From: Bathynomus jamesi
Taxonomy: Eukaryota > Arthropoda > Malacostraca > Isopoda > Cirolanidae
NCBI GenBank assembly: GCA_023014485.1
Contig: JAJOZX010003302.1
Location: 255,001 to 319,000 of the forward strand
Direction of reading: 5' to 3'
DNA: 64,000 nt
Shown: positions 1 to 10,277 of the stretch, piece after piece
Layout of the letters: each line of letters starts with the position of its first letter
How positions within the stretch are numbered: the first letter of the stretch is position 1
The notes under the pieces: generated by a model
Seen by the model: only the letters and a program-made list of their open reading frames with translations
What the model was told of the DNA's origin: nothing
Database searches by the model: none
Program-made: the position numbers and the translations under genes

Positions 1-113
1 AATGGGGTGTGTAAGGACAGAGTATCCCCTAACCCAAGATGCTGCTCCTTATATCCCACAACACTTGTGTTGAGCTGTGGGATCTATCACCACAAAGCCT
101 TAATTTTAGTACC
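1..113 (-). other. 3' UTR of a CR1-like LINE with a stem-loop
   Basis: This lies just downstream (minus strand) of the stop codon of the LINE coding remnant next to it, so it is most simply that element's 3' UTR. It can fold: ATCCCACA near 53-60 pairs with TGTGGGAT near 76-83, and the loop holds the palindrome AACACTTGTGTT. LINE reverse transcriptases of this group often recognise a 3' stem-loop. That use here is inference. Confidence 0.4.
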
Positions 114-822
114 TTAAACTATACCCAGTCTATCAACATATGCGTCTAATCGATTTTTAGACATGTTTATAGACGTGCTACTAATTACTTCTACCGGCAA
201 ACTATTCCAGCTATTACTATTCTATGCGTAAAAAGGTTTTTGGCAACTGTTGTCTCGAACCTTCTACTTGTCAACTTACACCCGTTATTTCTTGTCCTAT
301 TATACTGAGATATTTCGAAAAAGCTATCTCTATCTACGTTATCGAACCCATTCATAATTTTGAAAACCTGGATTAGATCACCCCTTAGCCTCCTAGTCTC
401 GAGTGTAGGCAATTTTGACTCCTTAAGCCTATCCTCGTACGACTTTGACCTAAGCGACGGAATCATCTTAGTTGCTCGTCTTTGAACTCTTTCGATTTTG
501 TCTATATCTTTGCACTTATGCGGATTCCAAAATTGGACCGCGTACTCCAAATGGGGTCTAACTAATGATTTATAAAGCGGAACTATAATATCGCGCGATT
601 TGTACTCAAAATTTCGAGCTATAAAACCTAACACTTTGTTCGCCTTATTGACCGCTGCTGTACTTTGTTTAGCTACTTTTAAATCACCAGTGACTATAAC
701 TCCTAAATCTTTTTCCTGCTCTACGCTTGTTAAATCTTTCCCTGACATACTTACTCAAAATTACCGTTACGCGAACCTATATGCAAAATTTTGCACTTAT
801 CAACGTTAAATCTCATTTGCCA
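114..822 (-). pseudogene. CR1/Jockey-like LINE reverse transcriptase, C-terminal fragment
   Basis: The minus strand encodes the end of a non-LTR reverse transcriptase: MRFNVDKCKILHIG near 775-822, then EKDLGVIV, a KANKVLGFIARNF block, LVRPHLEYAVQFWNPH and IERVQRRATKMIP, then the NSLPVEV and NRLDAYVDRLGIV tail ending in TAA at 114-116. These follow the thumb and connection region of CR1/L2/Jockey elements in the usual order. The fragment is 5'-truncated: the catalytic FADD block is absent. It is broken by frameshifts near 750 and near 215. Non-LTR identity is secure; the exact clade is not. No sequence on the far side of 822 continues the element. Confidence 0.85.
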
Positions 823-950
823 TGTGACTGACCATATATAGGGTGGATCGATTTTACATTTTGTTCGATTTCCATATTCTAATAGAGACAAAAACTTGCG
901 CATGCATGAGAAAATAGCCTCTGCAAAATCTTAGCTTAATAGGTAATCAT
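823..950. other. no recognisable feature
   Basis: AT-rich spacer between the LINE fragment and the LTR-like repeat cluster. No coding or repeat structure seen. Confidence 0.5.
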
Positions 951-2345
951 CACTATAGTCCGAATAAGTAATGGTAAATGACAAATACCATAGTTTTTCT
1001 TTTTCATGATGCTAGCAACGGGTCTCTTGCAAAGAGATCCCATAAATATAGCTTCCCTCACCAGCTATCTGCAAAGCAGACAGGATCCAGCTTTAGGACA
1101 TGGACCTAGGGTTTAAAACAAGCCTAGTCCCTACATTCAGAACCTCTATATAAGTAAAAGACTCGTTGCATTCACGTCGGATTGAATAAACAAAGAAAAA
1201 GGGGTAACTATTGTATTTTTAGCCAAAAAAAAAAAAAAAAAACTTAAACCTCAACCGGGACATTGAGCGTCCACTTTTCAAGGCACGTAACACGTCCGTT
1301 TAATATACACAAACTCAGAATGGTCCCCTGAGAAATTTATATGTTAAACACAGACCGTGCATGGAACAAGGAACTCTTCTGGGAAAATTAAATCCACTAT
1401 AGTCCGAATAAGTAATGGTAAATGACAAATACCATAGTTTTTCTTTTTCATGATGCTAGCCCGACGTGGGCAACGGTTCTCTCGCAAAGAGATCCCATAA
1501 ATATAGCTTCCCTCACCAGCTATCTGCAAAGCAGACAGGATCCAGCTTTGGGACATGGACCTAGGGTTTAAAACAAGCCTAGTCCCCTACATTCAGAACC
1601 TCTATATAAGTAAAAGACTCGTTGCATTCACGTCGGATTGAATAAACAAAGAAAAAGGGGTAACTATTGTATCCAAAGCTGGATCCTGTCTGCTTTGCAG
1701 ATAGCTGGTGAGGGAAGCTATATTTATGGGATCTCTTTGCGAGAGAACAGTTGCCCACGTCGGGCTAGCATCATGAAAAAGAAAAACTATGGTATTTGTC
1801 ATTTACCATTACTTATTCGGACTATAGTGGATTTAATTTTCCCAGAAGAGTTCCTTGTTCCATGCACGGTCTGTTTAACATATAAATTTCTCAGGGGACC
1901 ATTCTGAGTTTGTGTATATTAAACTGACGTGTTACGTGCCTTGAAAAGTGGACGCTCAATGTCCCGGTTGAGGTTTAAGTTTTTTTTTTTTTTTTTTTTT
2001 TGGCTAAAAATACAATAGTTACCCCTTTTTCTTTATTTATTCAATCCGACGTGAATGCAACGAGTCTTTTACTTATATAGAGGTTCTGAATGTAGGGACT
2101 AGGCTTGCTTTAAACCCTAGGTCCATGTCCCAAAGCTGGATCCTGTCTGCTTTGCAGATAGCTGGTGAGGGAAGCTATATTTATGGGATCTCTTTGCGAG
2201 AGAACCGTTGCCCACGTCGGGCTAGCATCATGAAAAAGAAAAACTATGGTATTTGTCATTTACCATTACTTATTCGGACTATAGTAGATTTAATTTTCCC
2301 AGAAGAGTTCCTTGTTCCATGCACGGTCTGTGTTTAACATATATA
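951..2345. repeat. Palindromic cluster of LTR-like units (two forward, two inverted)
   Basis: A unit of about 440 bp recurs: an LTR-like part of about 265-275 bp, then about 180 bp with a poly(A) run and a GGTCCCCTGAG block. Forward: LTR-like 951-1216, spacer 1217-1393, LTR-like 1394-1671. Inverted: partial LTR-like 1672-1832, spacer about 1833-2013, LTR-like about 2014-2286, partial spacer to 2345. The four conceptual peptides around CHLPLLIRTIVDLIF come from these copies and are not protein evidence. The first copy lacks a 10-bp CCGACGTGGG stretch present in the others. The arrangement fits a miniature LTR element (TRIM-like) that duplicated in tandem and as an inverted dimer. A gene-less solo-LTR cluster is the alternative. 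Confidence 0.6.
1147..1190 (+). promoter_or_regulatory. TATA box and polyadenylation signal inside the LTR-like unit
   Basis: TATATAAG at 1147-1154 is followed by AATAAA at 1185-1190. The second forward copy repeats this at 1603-1610 and 1641-1646. A TATA box closely followed by a poly(A) signal is the classical U3-R layout of an LTR. This is the main reason for calling the cluster LTR-like. Confidence 0.5.
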
Positions 2346-2672
2346 TATATACAGGGTGTTTCAGGAGGAAAGGTCAATACTTCGGGAGGTGATAGCATCG
2401 GTCATTGTGAGAAAAAAAGTTCATATGAACATGTGTCTAATTCTGAATGGTTACAGAGATAGAGCTGTTTGAATCTGATGCGCGCCTGTCATCTTCACTT
2501 TGCTTCCTCAAGTAGATGCCATACCTCAGGATATCCCTCACAGTTGGCAGTTTAGACACCAACAGCTCCCGGCCAGTGCCAACAAGATTACTCAGATGAG
2601 AACTTGATTTCGTCCTTGTTCTGACTTGAGCCATTTTCTTAATGAGTTCACACTGAAATAAAAACAATAATA
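2346..2672 (-). other. Transposon end (CAGGGTGTTTC) plus an unrecognised short ORF
   Basis: After a short TA run, CAGGGTGTTTCAGGAGG starts near 2353. This looks like a Tc1/mariner-type terminal repeat. Its partner is not visible. Inside, the minus strand encodes about 60 residues starting MAQVRTRTKSSSHL near 2635, with GRELLVSKLPTVRDILRYG further on. Just upstream on that strand is a pyrimidine-rich stretch ending in CAG, which resembles a splice acceptor. I do not recognise the protein. It could be an exon of a transposon gene or a captured host fragment. Confidence 0.35.
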
Positions 2673-3491
2673 CCGGGTGTCTCAAAATAGATGGAACCCA
2701 TTGACATGATAATAATTTATTACTCAGAAAATAAACTCCAAAAAAGATTACATTTCCTGGAAGCTGATATGATAATTAAAAACTGAAGATTTGAGGTCTC
2801 TAGATCAAAGGATACATTTATTAGAGCACATGTTCCAAATGACCGCCGTTGCGCTGCAGACACACTTGAAGCCGACGAGCGAAGTTGTCAATCACCATGA
2901 CACCCTGCACAGAGTGCAAGGGCCTCTGAAGCACCTCGTCTGGGGCTTGTGTGCCCCAGAACACATTGTTCTTGCTATTGACATACCCACTGAGCAAGAA
3001 GTGTGCTTCGTCGCTGAACCAAACATCATCAAGAAAGTTAGGATCCTCTTCGATCTTGTTCTCGAACCACCGGCACATCACAACACGTTTTGCCATGTCA
3101 GCTGGTGTGAGTTTATGCTTGATCTGGATCCTGTATGGGTACAGCTGAAGATCCTTGATCAAGATTCTTTGCACTGACGCACGTGAAAGACCCAGATCTT
3201 GGCAACGTCTTCGGATTGACTTTTCGGACTCCTTCCGACAGAATCTCTCACCGCATTCACATTGTCAGGAGATCTTGCAGTCACCTTCCTGCCAGATCTG
3301 GGTGTTTCTGCTTTCTTGTTGAGATTGTTTACTGATCCTGTGGCTTGAAATTGTGTGCCCAACGATAAATTTGGCTTTTCTGGGGATAATTGTTGAAGTT
3401 GAACTTCCTGCGAAATTTCGCTTGCACAGTTTTGAATGATTTCGTCTCCAAATAAGTAGTGACGCAAAAAATTTTTTCCTCCTTTGTCCAA
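2673..3491 (-). pseudogene. mariner/IS630-type transposase, internally deleted and frameshifted
   Basis: On the minus strand an N-terminal part (3491-3159) has GSVNNLNKKAETPRSGRK and a helix-turn-helix-like stretch, and a second ORF (3174-2821) continues after a frameshift near 3160-3175. The second ORF holds the first catalytic motif, WFSDEAHFLLSGYVN. It then jumps from WGTQAPDEVLQRPLHS to the C-terminal tail CLQRNGGHLEHVL, so roughly the middle of the domain, including the second and third acidic residues, is gone. A terminal-repeat-like CGGGTGTCTCAAAATAG lies at 2674, beyond the 3' end of the ORF. No matching end is visible past 3491. It cannot encode an active enzyme. Confidence 0.8.
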
Positions 3492-4319
3492 GGCATTTTG
3501 ATTGATAATTATTAGTTGTTATCGTCTCCTCTCTTCAAATCTGAGAAAATAGAACGAGAACATTAATATTGGCAGAATTATTAGCAGTGACATGGGTTGC
3601 ATGTACAACAGTTAAGTATCCACTACAGACAGGTATTAACTCTTTTCAGCGCAAAATTCTTGGTTAAAAAAAGAGCTGAAATGGGCAAGAACAAATTTAT
3701 CTGCAAATGCTAAACACATTATGCTTTTTTGGTTTCAAAATGTTATAAAATGCTAATTTATCTGTTGTCTGTAATGCAAATAATTTGTTCATGTACTCTA
3801 AAAAAACTAAAGAAACATCCTAAAAATATTCTTTAGAACATTGAAATAGGCCTCATACTGCTCAGTTGTACTAAAAATGAACCACCTAATTTTAGCTCAA
3901 ATCAAAGTTGTTAATTAAATTTTGCTCAATGTATCACTATAATACGCGTAGAAATAGCTTTTTCTAAAATATAACAGAATAATACTCACATGTGAGCAGT
4001 AACAAAAAAAATATCAGTAGATAATCACTAAATCTATCCCCTCACTGTAAGCCGAGGTGGTAAAATAGCTTCATAAATCATGAGTCACTTCAAATATTTC
4101 ACAAAACGTTTTAGAATGTTCTGAAACATTACATTCTAGCCTCTGAGAAAGGTGGCTCAGAAAATGGCCTTATGCGCGCCAGAAAACCGTCAAAATATTT
4201 CATATACCAAACTGTATGATAATTACAATTAAGTGGAATGGCACACCTTTTTATTTGAGTATTTAAATATTATTATTATATGAATTACATTATATGTGTT
4301 TATATGAATTAGTTAGAAC
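3492..4319. other. no recognisable feature
   Basis: About 830 bp of AT-rich sequence with short ORFs only. I see no family resemblance, tandem repeat or terminal repeat. Confidence 0.5.
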
Positions 4320-4919
4320 AATGCTCTATGAGAGATAACGTGAGCAGCCATGATAGAAAACGTGAGAAGACATATTCTGGGGTAACTACAATAGAAAATA
4401 ATCAACAATTTAATAATAATCAACTGCAAAATGATGTAGGTTAGGATTATCAGAATTAAATATTTTCTTCAGAATTGTGTTCTATACACCAAAATATGTC
4501 ATTTGAACACCCCTCTCCATTGATTTAAAAAAATTGCATAGTATGACCCGCCCTAAATTGATCATCCCCCAATATGCAATTTCTCCTATAATAATGGTCA
4601 TTGTAAATTTGGAGACAGATGTGAATTCTACCACCCGGACATTTGCAGGACTTACGCAAAATATGGAAAGTGCAAATTCGGGAAAAAATGCTACTATCAA
4701 CATCTCTCAACGGACTCAAAGAACAAAGGAAAAAGTTTAAATGACAATAGGAATAACAATAACAATAGGAACAACAATAGGAACACAATAAGCGAACAAG
4801 AAAATTTTTTCAGCATCGCGGACACGTTACGGATGCTAAATGTCATCCCCATGCAGTTGACACAGCTGGAAACCCCTGAGCCAAACCTCTACCGGGCAAG
4901 AAGCTACCAGTACAAGTAG
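4320..4919 (+). pseudogene. LINE ORF1 with two CCCH zinc fingers
   Basis: The frame open from 4557 to the TAG at 4917-4919 encodes two zinc fingers in a row, each with spacing C-x8-C-x5-C-x3-H: the first starts at 4575 (C..HCKFGDRCEFYH), the second follows as C..KCKFGKKCYYQH. An asparagine-rich linker and a short tail (LYRARSYQYK) follow. CCCH fingers bind RNA in other proteins, so an ORF1-type RNA-binding role is a fair inference. It ends 71 bp before the endonuclease reading frame. There is no in-frame ATG before the fingers and a stop sits at 4554. An open stretch at 4336-4443 (DRKREKTYSGVTTIENN) may be its displaced N-terminus. Confidence 0.6.
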
Positions 4920-4990
4920 GCGGAAACGGATCTCTCTCGGAGGATCATAGGGCAACGAATCAAGAGATATCGAAGGAAAACGAACTTGAA

Positions 4991-5838
4991 ATGCACAAGG
5001 GGCAACGAAAAACAGAGAACATAAAAATTGTCCTGGCTAATATTCAAGGAATAAGACCAAACCAATCACTCAATAAGGTTTCGTACCTGAAAGGATTTAT
5101 GGACGAAACAAGGGCGGACATCGCATGCCTCACAGAAACTCATCTTAAGGATTGCCAAAGAAATTGTGAAAACTGCGAACATTGCATTGATAAGAAAGAG
5201 ATAAATATAGAGGGCTTCAACTTACTAAGAGTGGATAGAACAACGAGACGTAAAGGTGGCTGTGCTATATATGTATATGAAGGTCATATGACAGAGACGA
5301 TAATAAGTAAATCAAACAGCTTTGTGGAACTCCTAGCAGTGAAAATAGAAAAACTAAACGTGATAGTAATAGTCATCTATAGACCTCCAAGCACCCAACC
5401 GAAAAATTCTCGGAGGCCAATGATGACATCAGAAAGCTAATAAAGGCCATAAACCCCCCGTCCCCCAATATATTGATCTGCGGAGACTTTAACTTCCCAT
5501 TTATAAAACACAAAAAGGTGGATGAATATATACATATTCATCAGGACAAGGGAGGCACAAGAGAAGACCAGGAGCAAGCAAAAATGTTGATGGCTCTCAC
5601 AAATGAGTTTATGCTGACACAGGAGATAACAGAAAATACCAGAAAAAATAACTGCCTGGATCTGGTATTCACGAATAACACGAACTTGATTGCTGATATA
5701 AAAATAACCCCAACCATTATCTCAGACCATAACTTAATCGAAATATCAACAAATATGACGACAGCATTGAAAGAGAATACACATATTGAGGAAAGAAGTA
5801 AATTCGGGGCCTTTAACTTAAACTCCAAGACTATAAAT
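4991..5838 (+). pseudogene. LINE apurinic-type endonuclease domain
   Basis: The reading frame begins near ATG 4991 and shows the order of an APE-type LINE endonuclease: VLANIQGIRPN, LTETHLKD, a GFNLLRVDR then KGGCAIYVYEG block, VIVIYRPPS, ICGDFNFP and IISDHNLIEI. These cover the catalytic GDFN and SDH motifs. A frameshift near 5400 separates YRPPST from the GDFN part, which reopens by 5473. The frame is then stopped by TAG at 5839-5841, where the second copy of this family in the window has tryptophan. With the RT that follows it forms the second ORF of the LINE. It nicks target DNA to prime reverse transcription in intact relatives. Confidence 0.85.
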
Positions 5839-8080
5839 TAGGAAGCAATCAGATCGCACATGGCCCAAATAGAATGGAGAACAATTTTCGAGAATAAAAC
5901 AACTGAAGAAATGCTAACAACCTTGGAAGAAAAAACGCTGAGAATTTTAGAAAAATATGCTCCGAAATCACAGCTAAAAGGAAAGAGGAGCTGGCTAGAG
6001 AGGCAAAAGAGAAGAATATTCCGCAAAAGAAAGAGAGTGGAGGCGAAGTTAGGCAACTGCGGAGATAATGACAGGAAAGCAATAAAAGAAAAACTGGAGG
6101 GTATCGAAAGGAAATATAAGCCCTGATTAAGGACCATACAGAGAGGGAAGAGGAAAAGGCGGTAGAAACAATAAAGAAAAATCCAAAATACTTCTATAGA
6201 TATGCAAAAAGGAAAACAAAAACGCGCGCCGCTATTGGGCGCTTAAGGACGAGAAATAATGAATTAACCGACGATCCAAAAGAAATATCTGATACATTGA
6301 GAGCTCAATATGAATCAGTTTTCAGTACCCCAAAATGTGACAAAGCGATACCTGACATAAATGCATTCTTTGAAGAGGAATTGCAAGGAGAGTATATAAC
6401 AGACTTTGATTTTACCCCAAAAGATGTAGCATGAGCTATAGAACAAATGAAACCACATTCAGCCGCAGGTCCGGACAATTGGAACGCATTATTGATTAAA
6501 AACTGTAAAAATGAAATAGCTACACCTTTATACTGGATATGGAGAAGATCCCTAGACACTGGGGAAATACCGACCATCTTGAAAAGAGCAAACATTGTCC
6601 CTATATATAAAGGAAGGGATAGATCTCAAACAAAGAACTACAGACCAGTGTCATTGACGTCCCACCTCACCAAAGTATTTGAAAGAATAGTTAGAGAGAA
6701 AATTTATTATTTCCTGAAGACACGGGAAAGATTCAACGAAAATCAGCGTGGATTCTGATCAAGTAGATCATGCCTATCACAACTAATAGAACACTACAAC
6801 AATATCCTAGATGCATTGGAAGGCAATGACAACTACGATGTTATATACACAGATTTTGCTAAAGCTTTCGACAAATGTGACCATGGTATAATAGCACATA
6901 AAATTAAATATATGGGAATAACAGGCAAAGTGGGAAAATGGATCTACAACTTCCTCAGAGAACGTCAACAGGTCGTCAAAATTCAAGGTATATCATCATC
7001 AGAATCGGAAGTACGCAGCTCAGTACCACAAGGGACAGTACTGGCCCCACTCCTGTTCATTATCATGCTAACAGACATAGACAGCGGAGTAAACAGCAAC
7101 AGTATAGTAACATCCTTTGCAGACGATACAAAGATCAGCAGAAAAATCAGCGATGTACATGACGTGGAGGCCTTGCAGAGGGACACGAACAAAATATACA
7201 AATGGTTAGAAGACAACAACATGTCATTTAACACCGAGAAATTTCAGCTCTTGAGATATGGTAGAAGAGAAGAACTTAAACAGACTGCATATTATGCTCC
7301 AGATAGACAGGAAATTCAGAGAAGCACGAAAGCGATCGATCTCGGGATAATAATGACAGATGATGCGAAATTTGAAACACAAAATCAGGTAGCGATAAAT
7401 AAAGCAAAAAGAGTCGCCGGACAGGTACTAAGAATGTTCAAGAGAAGGGACAGGACAGTAATGATTCCCCTGCTAAAAACACTGATTATACCAAAACTTG
7501 AATACTGCTCAGTTTTGACGTCCCCATATAAAAAGGAAGAAACTAATAAACTAGAAGAAACGCAAAACATTTCACTGCCAAGATTGATGGCTGCAAAGAA
7601 CTCAACTACTGGGAAAGACTACGTAAACTAAATCTGTACTCCCTGGAAAGAAGAAGAGAGAGGTACACCATAATCTACATATGGAAAATGATCGAAAAAC
7701 TGGTACCAAACCTAAAACTAAACCCAATTACCATTCAAACAACACTGGAAAATAGGAAAGGCAGAATGTGTAGTGTTCCCAAATTATGGGCCCGACAATG
7801 GACCTCCTCAACTCTGAAAGAAAATAGCTTGGTTGTCAGGGGGCCAAGATTTTTCAACCAGCTTCCAAAGGACCTCAGAAACGTAATCGGGGTCAAAGTT
7901 GAAGTATTCAAGAGAAGACTGGATGCCTGGCTCAGGACGGTACCAGATGAGCCGGGCGTGCCTGGCTATGTACGATGGAGAGCACAAAAGGCAACTCACT
8001 CCTCCACCAAGCCAGACCTAGAGGCGGGGCCACCAGCTTGCCCTCTTTGTGAAGAGAGACCAACGCACGAAACAACATAA
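5839..8080 (+). pseudogene. LINE reverse transcriptase and C-terminal domain
   Basis: Continuing from the endonuclease: a basic linker (RQKRRIFRKRKR), then RT blocks AAGPDNWNALLIK, ANIVPIYKGRD, NYRPVSLTSHLTKVFERIV, YTDFAKAFDKCDH, SSVPQGTVLAPLLFIIML and the catalytic SFADDTK near 7112, then the thumb region (LIIPKLEYCSVLTSP) and FFNQLPKDLRNV. The end is a small zinc-knuckle-like CPLCEERPTH before TAA 8078-8080. Inactivating changes: frameshift near 6122, TGA at 6433 and 6757, frameshift near 7600. Order and motifs place it near CR1/Jockey-type LINEs. The same family recurs on the minus strand at 39955-41999 and 55230-55690. Confidence 0.9.
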
Positions 8081-8892
8081 GGTTCATAGGGTAAGGTAAG
8101 GTATAATAGGTTAGTTTAGGTAGGTTAGGTTAGGCTTGGTGTTATGGCATGGCGTAGAGAGATTAGGTTAGGTTAGGCTTAGTGTTATGACTCGGTGTAG
8201 GAGCGAGTTGTTCTCTTGATAAATAGATAGATTAGTTTAGGTTAGGCTTAGTGTTATGACTTGGTGTAGGAGCGAGTTGTTCTCTTGGTAGATAGGTAGA
8301 TGGACAGGTTAAAATGCTAAGTTAGTTTAGGCTAGATTAGGCTATATATATATATATATAATAGGTTAGTTTAGGTAGGTTACATTAGGCTTGGTGTTAT
8401 GGCATGATGTAGATAGATTAGGTTAGGTTAGTCTTAGTGTTATGGCTTGGTGTAGGAGCGAGTTGTTCTCTTGATAGATAGATTAGGTTAGGTTAGGCTT
8501 AGTGTTATGACTTGATGTAGGAGCGAGTTGTTCTCTTGGTAAATAGGTAGATGGACAGGTTAAATTGCTAGGTTAGTTTAGGCTAAGTTAGGCTCTATAT
8601 ATATATATTTTTTTTTTTTTTAAGTTTGGGAAGAACCGATTCGCCTCTATTTAAAAGGGCATATCTCGGCGGAAAAACAAAGAAAAAGTGAGGGAAGACA
8701 GAGGAAAAAGAAAGGGTGGAGGGGACAGTCGAAGTAGCAAACGACGAAGGATGACGAGGACTGCAGGGTCGAGCCCCATCATCCTTGGGTGCTAGGGCCG
8801 GGAGGGCGCACGTGAAATCTCCAGGAACAAGCACATACAAACGAGCACAAAAAGCACTCAAGAGCACGAGCTTAGAACCCCCTTGCGGGAGG

Positions 8893-8928
<36 letters not shown>

Positions 8929-9070
8929 GGTTAGTTTAGGTAGGTTAGGTTAGGCTTGGTGTTATGGCATGGTGTAGATAGATTAGGCTAAGTTAGTGTT
9001 ATGGTAGTGCTTGGTGTTATGGTGGTACCGCTACGCTAGGTTATATTATGTCCCTGTTAGGCTAGGTTAG
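8081..9070 (+). repeat. TTAGG-like degenerate tandem repeats, about 250-bp unit
   Basis: Immediately after the LINE stop codon, TAGGTTAGGTTAGG-rich sequence appears. A unit of about 250 bp starts at about 8107, 8361 and 8924, each time with TTTAGGTAGGTTA and GGTGTTATGGCATG. Inside it a subunit of about 75 bp (GGCTTAGTGTTATGACTTGG, then AGGAGCGAGTTGTTCTCTTG) is repeated twice. Each unit ends in GGCT plus a (TA)n tract. TTAGG is the usual arthropod telomere repeat, but these copies are degenerate and interspersed, so this is an interstitial array, not a telomere. It could be the tail of the LINE or a pre-existing satellite. Confidence 0.7.
8606..8893 (-). mobile_element. Candidate short retroposon with poly(A) tail
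   Basis: On the minus strand a segment of about 280 bp starts after the (TA)n tract at 8893 with CTCCCGCAAGGGGGTTC, is markedly more GC-rich than its surroundings, and ends in a run of about 13 A next to another (TA)n tract. It interrupts the TTAGG-like array, which resumes at 8924. A poly(A) end and clean interruption of an array fit a retroposed RNA copy such as a SINE. I do not recognise a tRNA-like head with certainty. Confidence 0.4.
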
Positions 9071-10229
9071 GCTCGGCTAGGTGACCCCGTCTCTAGGCCT
9101 GGTTTGGTGAATGAGTGAGCTGCTCTCTTACACTCTTCGCCTGGCTTGTTGGAAAAGCAAGCTGCATTCTTACACGTTTTTTTCAATACCTCCAGCATCT
9201 GTAATTTATATAATTCTTATGTTAGGCCTTGTTTAAAATACTATCGCATTTATTTCCACGGGTAAATAGATATTTTGTAACTCGTCAAGAAATCCCCGCT
9301 GGTGTTTGATTCCGGTTTCTATGAGCGTATATGTGTAAACGACGGAGGGGGAGAGAGGTTCTCTCACAGACAAACAAAAAACTGAATTTTTAAAAGTCAA
9401 AACCAAACAAATTGCAACTCAACAGCGAGATACAATGGAATTTACAGAAGGGAGCGTCAAGTTGTGTGCCCCCATATTGTAACGCCCTACTATATCACTT
9501 CGTGTGATCAGTCGCACGTGACTTACTTATTTTTTCTCTATTTTCTCCCAACATCATATTATGATTAAGAATTTTATGAAGCTTTTGATAAATGGACTTT
9601 TACTTTAAACAAAACCTTGCATAATTTCATTCACTCGGTCAAATATTAACCATGAGTATTTAAATCTGACATTTCTCACGTCAGATGATGTAGTGACGCG
9701 CAGCAAGGACTAACAATTAAATTTCGATTTTTTAGACGGGAGGTTATAATATTAGCGTTTGACATTCAATTTGAATCTTAAACAATAAGTTAGGCTAGGT
9801 TAGGCAACGCTAGGTTAGGTTATATTATGTCCCGGGAGAGAGAGAGAAGTTCTGTTTGGAAAATATCAATATTGTTTCATCAATATTTATGAAACTATTT
9901 GTTTGCGCATATGCTTAATACATCGTAGGCTGATTAATTTAGAAATAACTGAAGCTTGAAAATGTCGCAAATTAATGTACTTAAAATTCTCGTCCGAGAC
10001 GAAGCACTGAAACATTTTTATTAATTCCGACGGGCATTTCCTGTGATAATCAGCGCATGATACGGCTCTTAGATGCACGCAAAACCGCACGCAATTACGA
10101 ACATGATCTTTTGAAACATTGGAGGTATCTGTGTTAATGAATTTTATCTCGTTTTTATGAGGGGTTTAGTGACATTGGGTATTAGAACTGGAAATCTGGG
10201 AAGGTCGTATCGGATTATGGTATCGAGAA
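9071..10229. other. mostly unassigned sequence with a second TTAGG-like patch
   Basis: No coding region recognised. A short patch near 9788-9836 repeats CTAGGTTAGGTTATATTATGTCCC, also seen near 9033-9058, so the two are related. A GA-rich run occurs at 9836-9848. TGTAACGCCCTAC near 9478 could be an LTR edge, but I see no partner. Confidence 0.4.
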
Positions 10230-10232
10230 CAT

Positions 10233-10272
<40 letters not shown>
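10230..10272. repeat. (TA)n microsatellite
   Basis: Alternating TA tract on the left flank of the mariner remnant. A matching tract lies at 11034-11074 on its right, so the element inserted into a TA repeat, its preferred target. Confidence 0.8.

Positions 10273-10277
<5 letters not shown>

Noticed and set aside
1638..2337. Repeated ORFs with nearly the same peptide (around CHLPLLIRTIVDLIF) on both strands
   Set aside because: They come from copies of one non-coding LTR-like repeat in both orientations; no protein family resemblance and no codon-level constraint.
8595..8867. 90-codon minus ORF in the GC-richer insert
   Set aside because: No recognised motif; better explained as part of a poly(A)-tailed retroposon.
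8081..9070. True telomere
   Set aside because: The TTAGG units are degenerate, organised in 250-bp repeats, and flanked by unrelated sequence on both sides.
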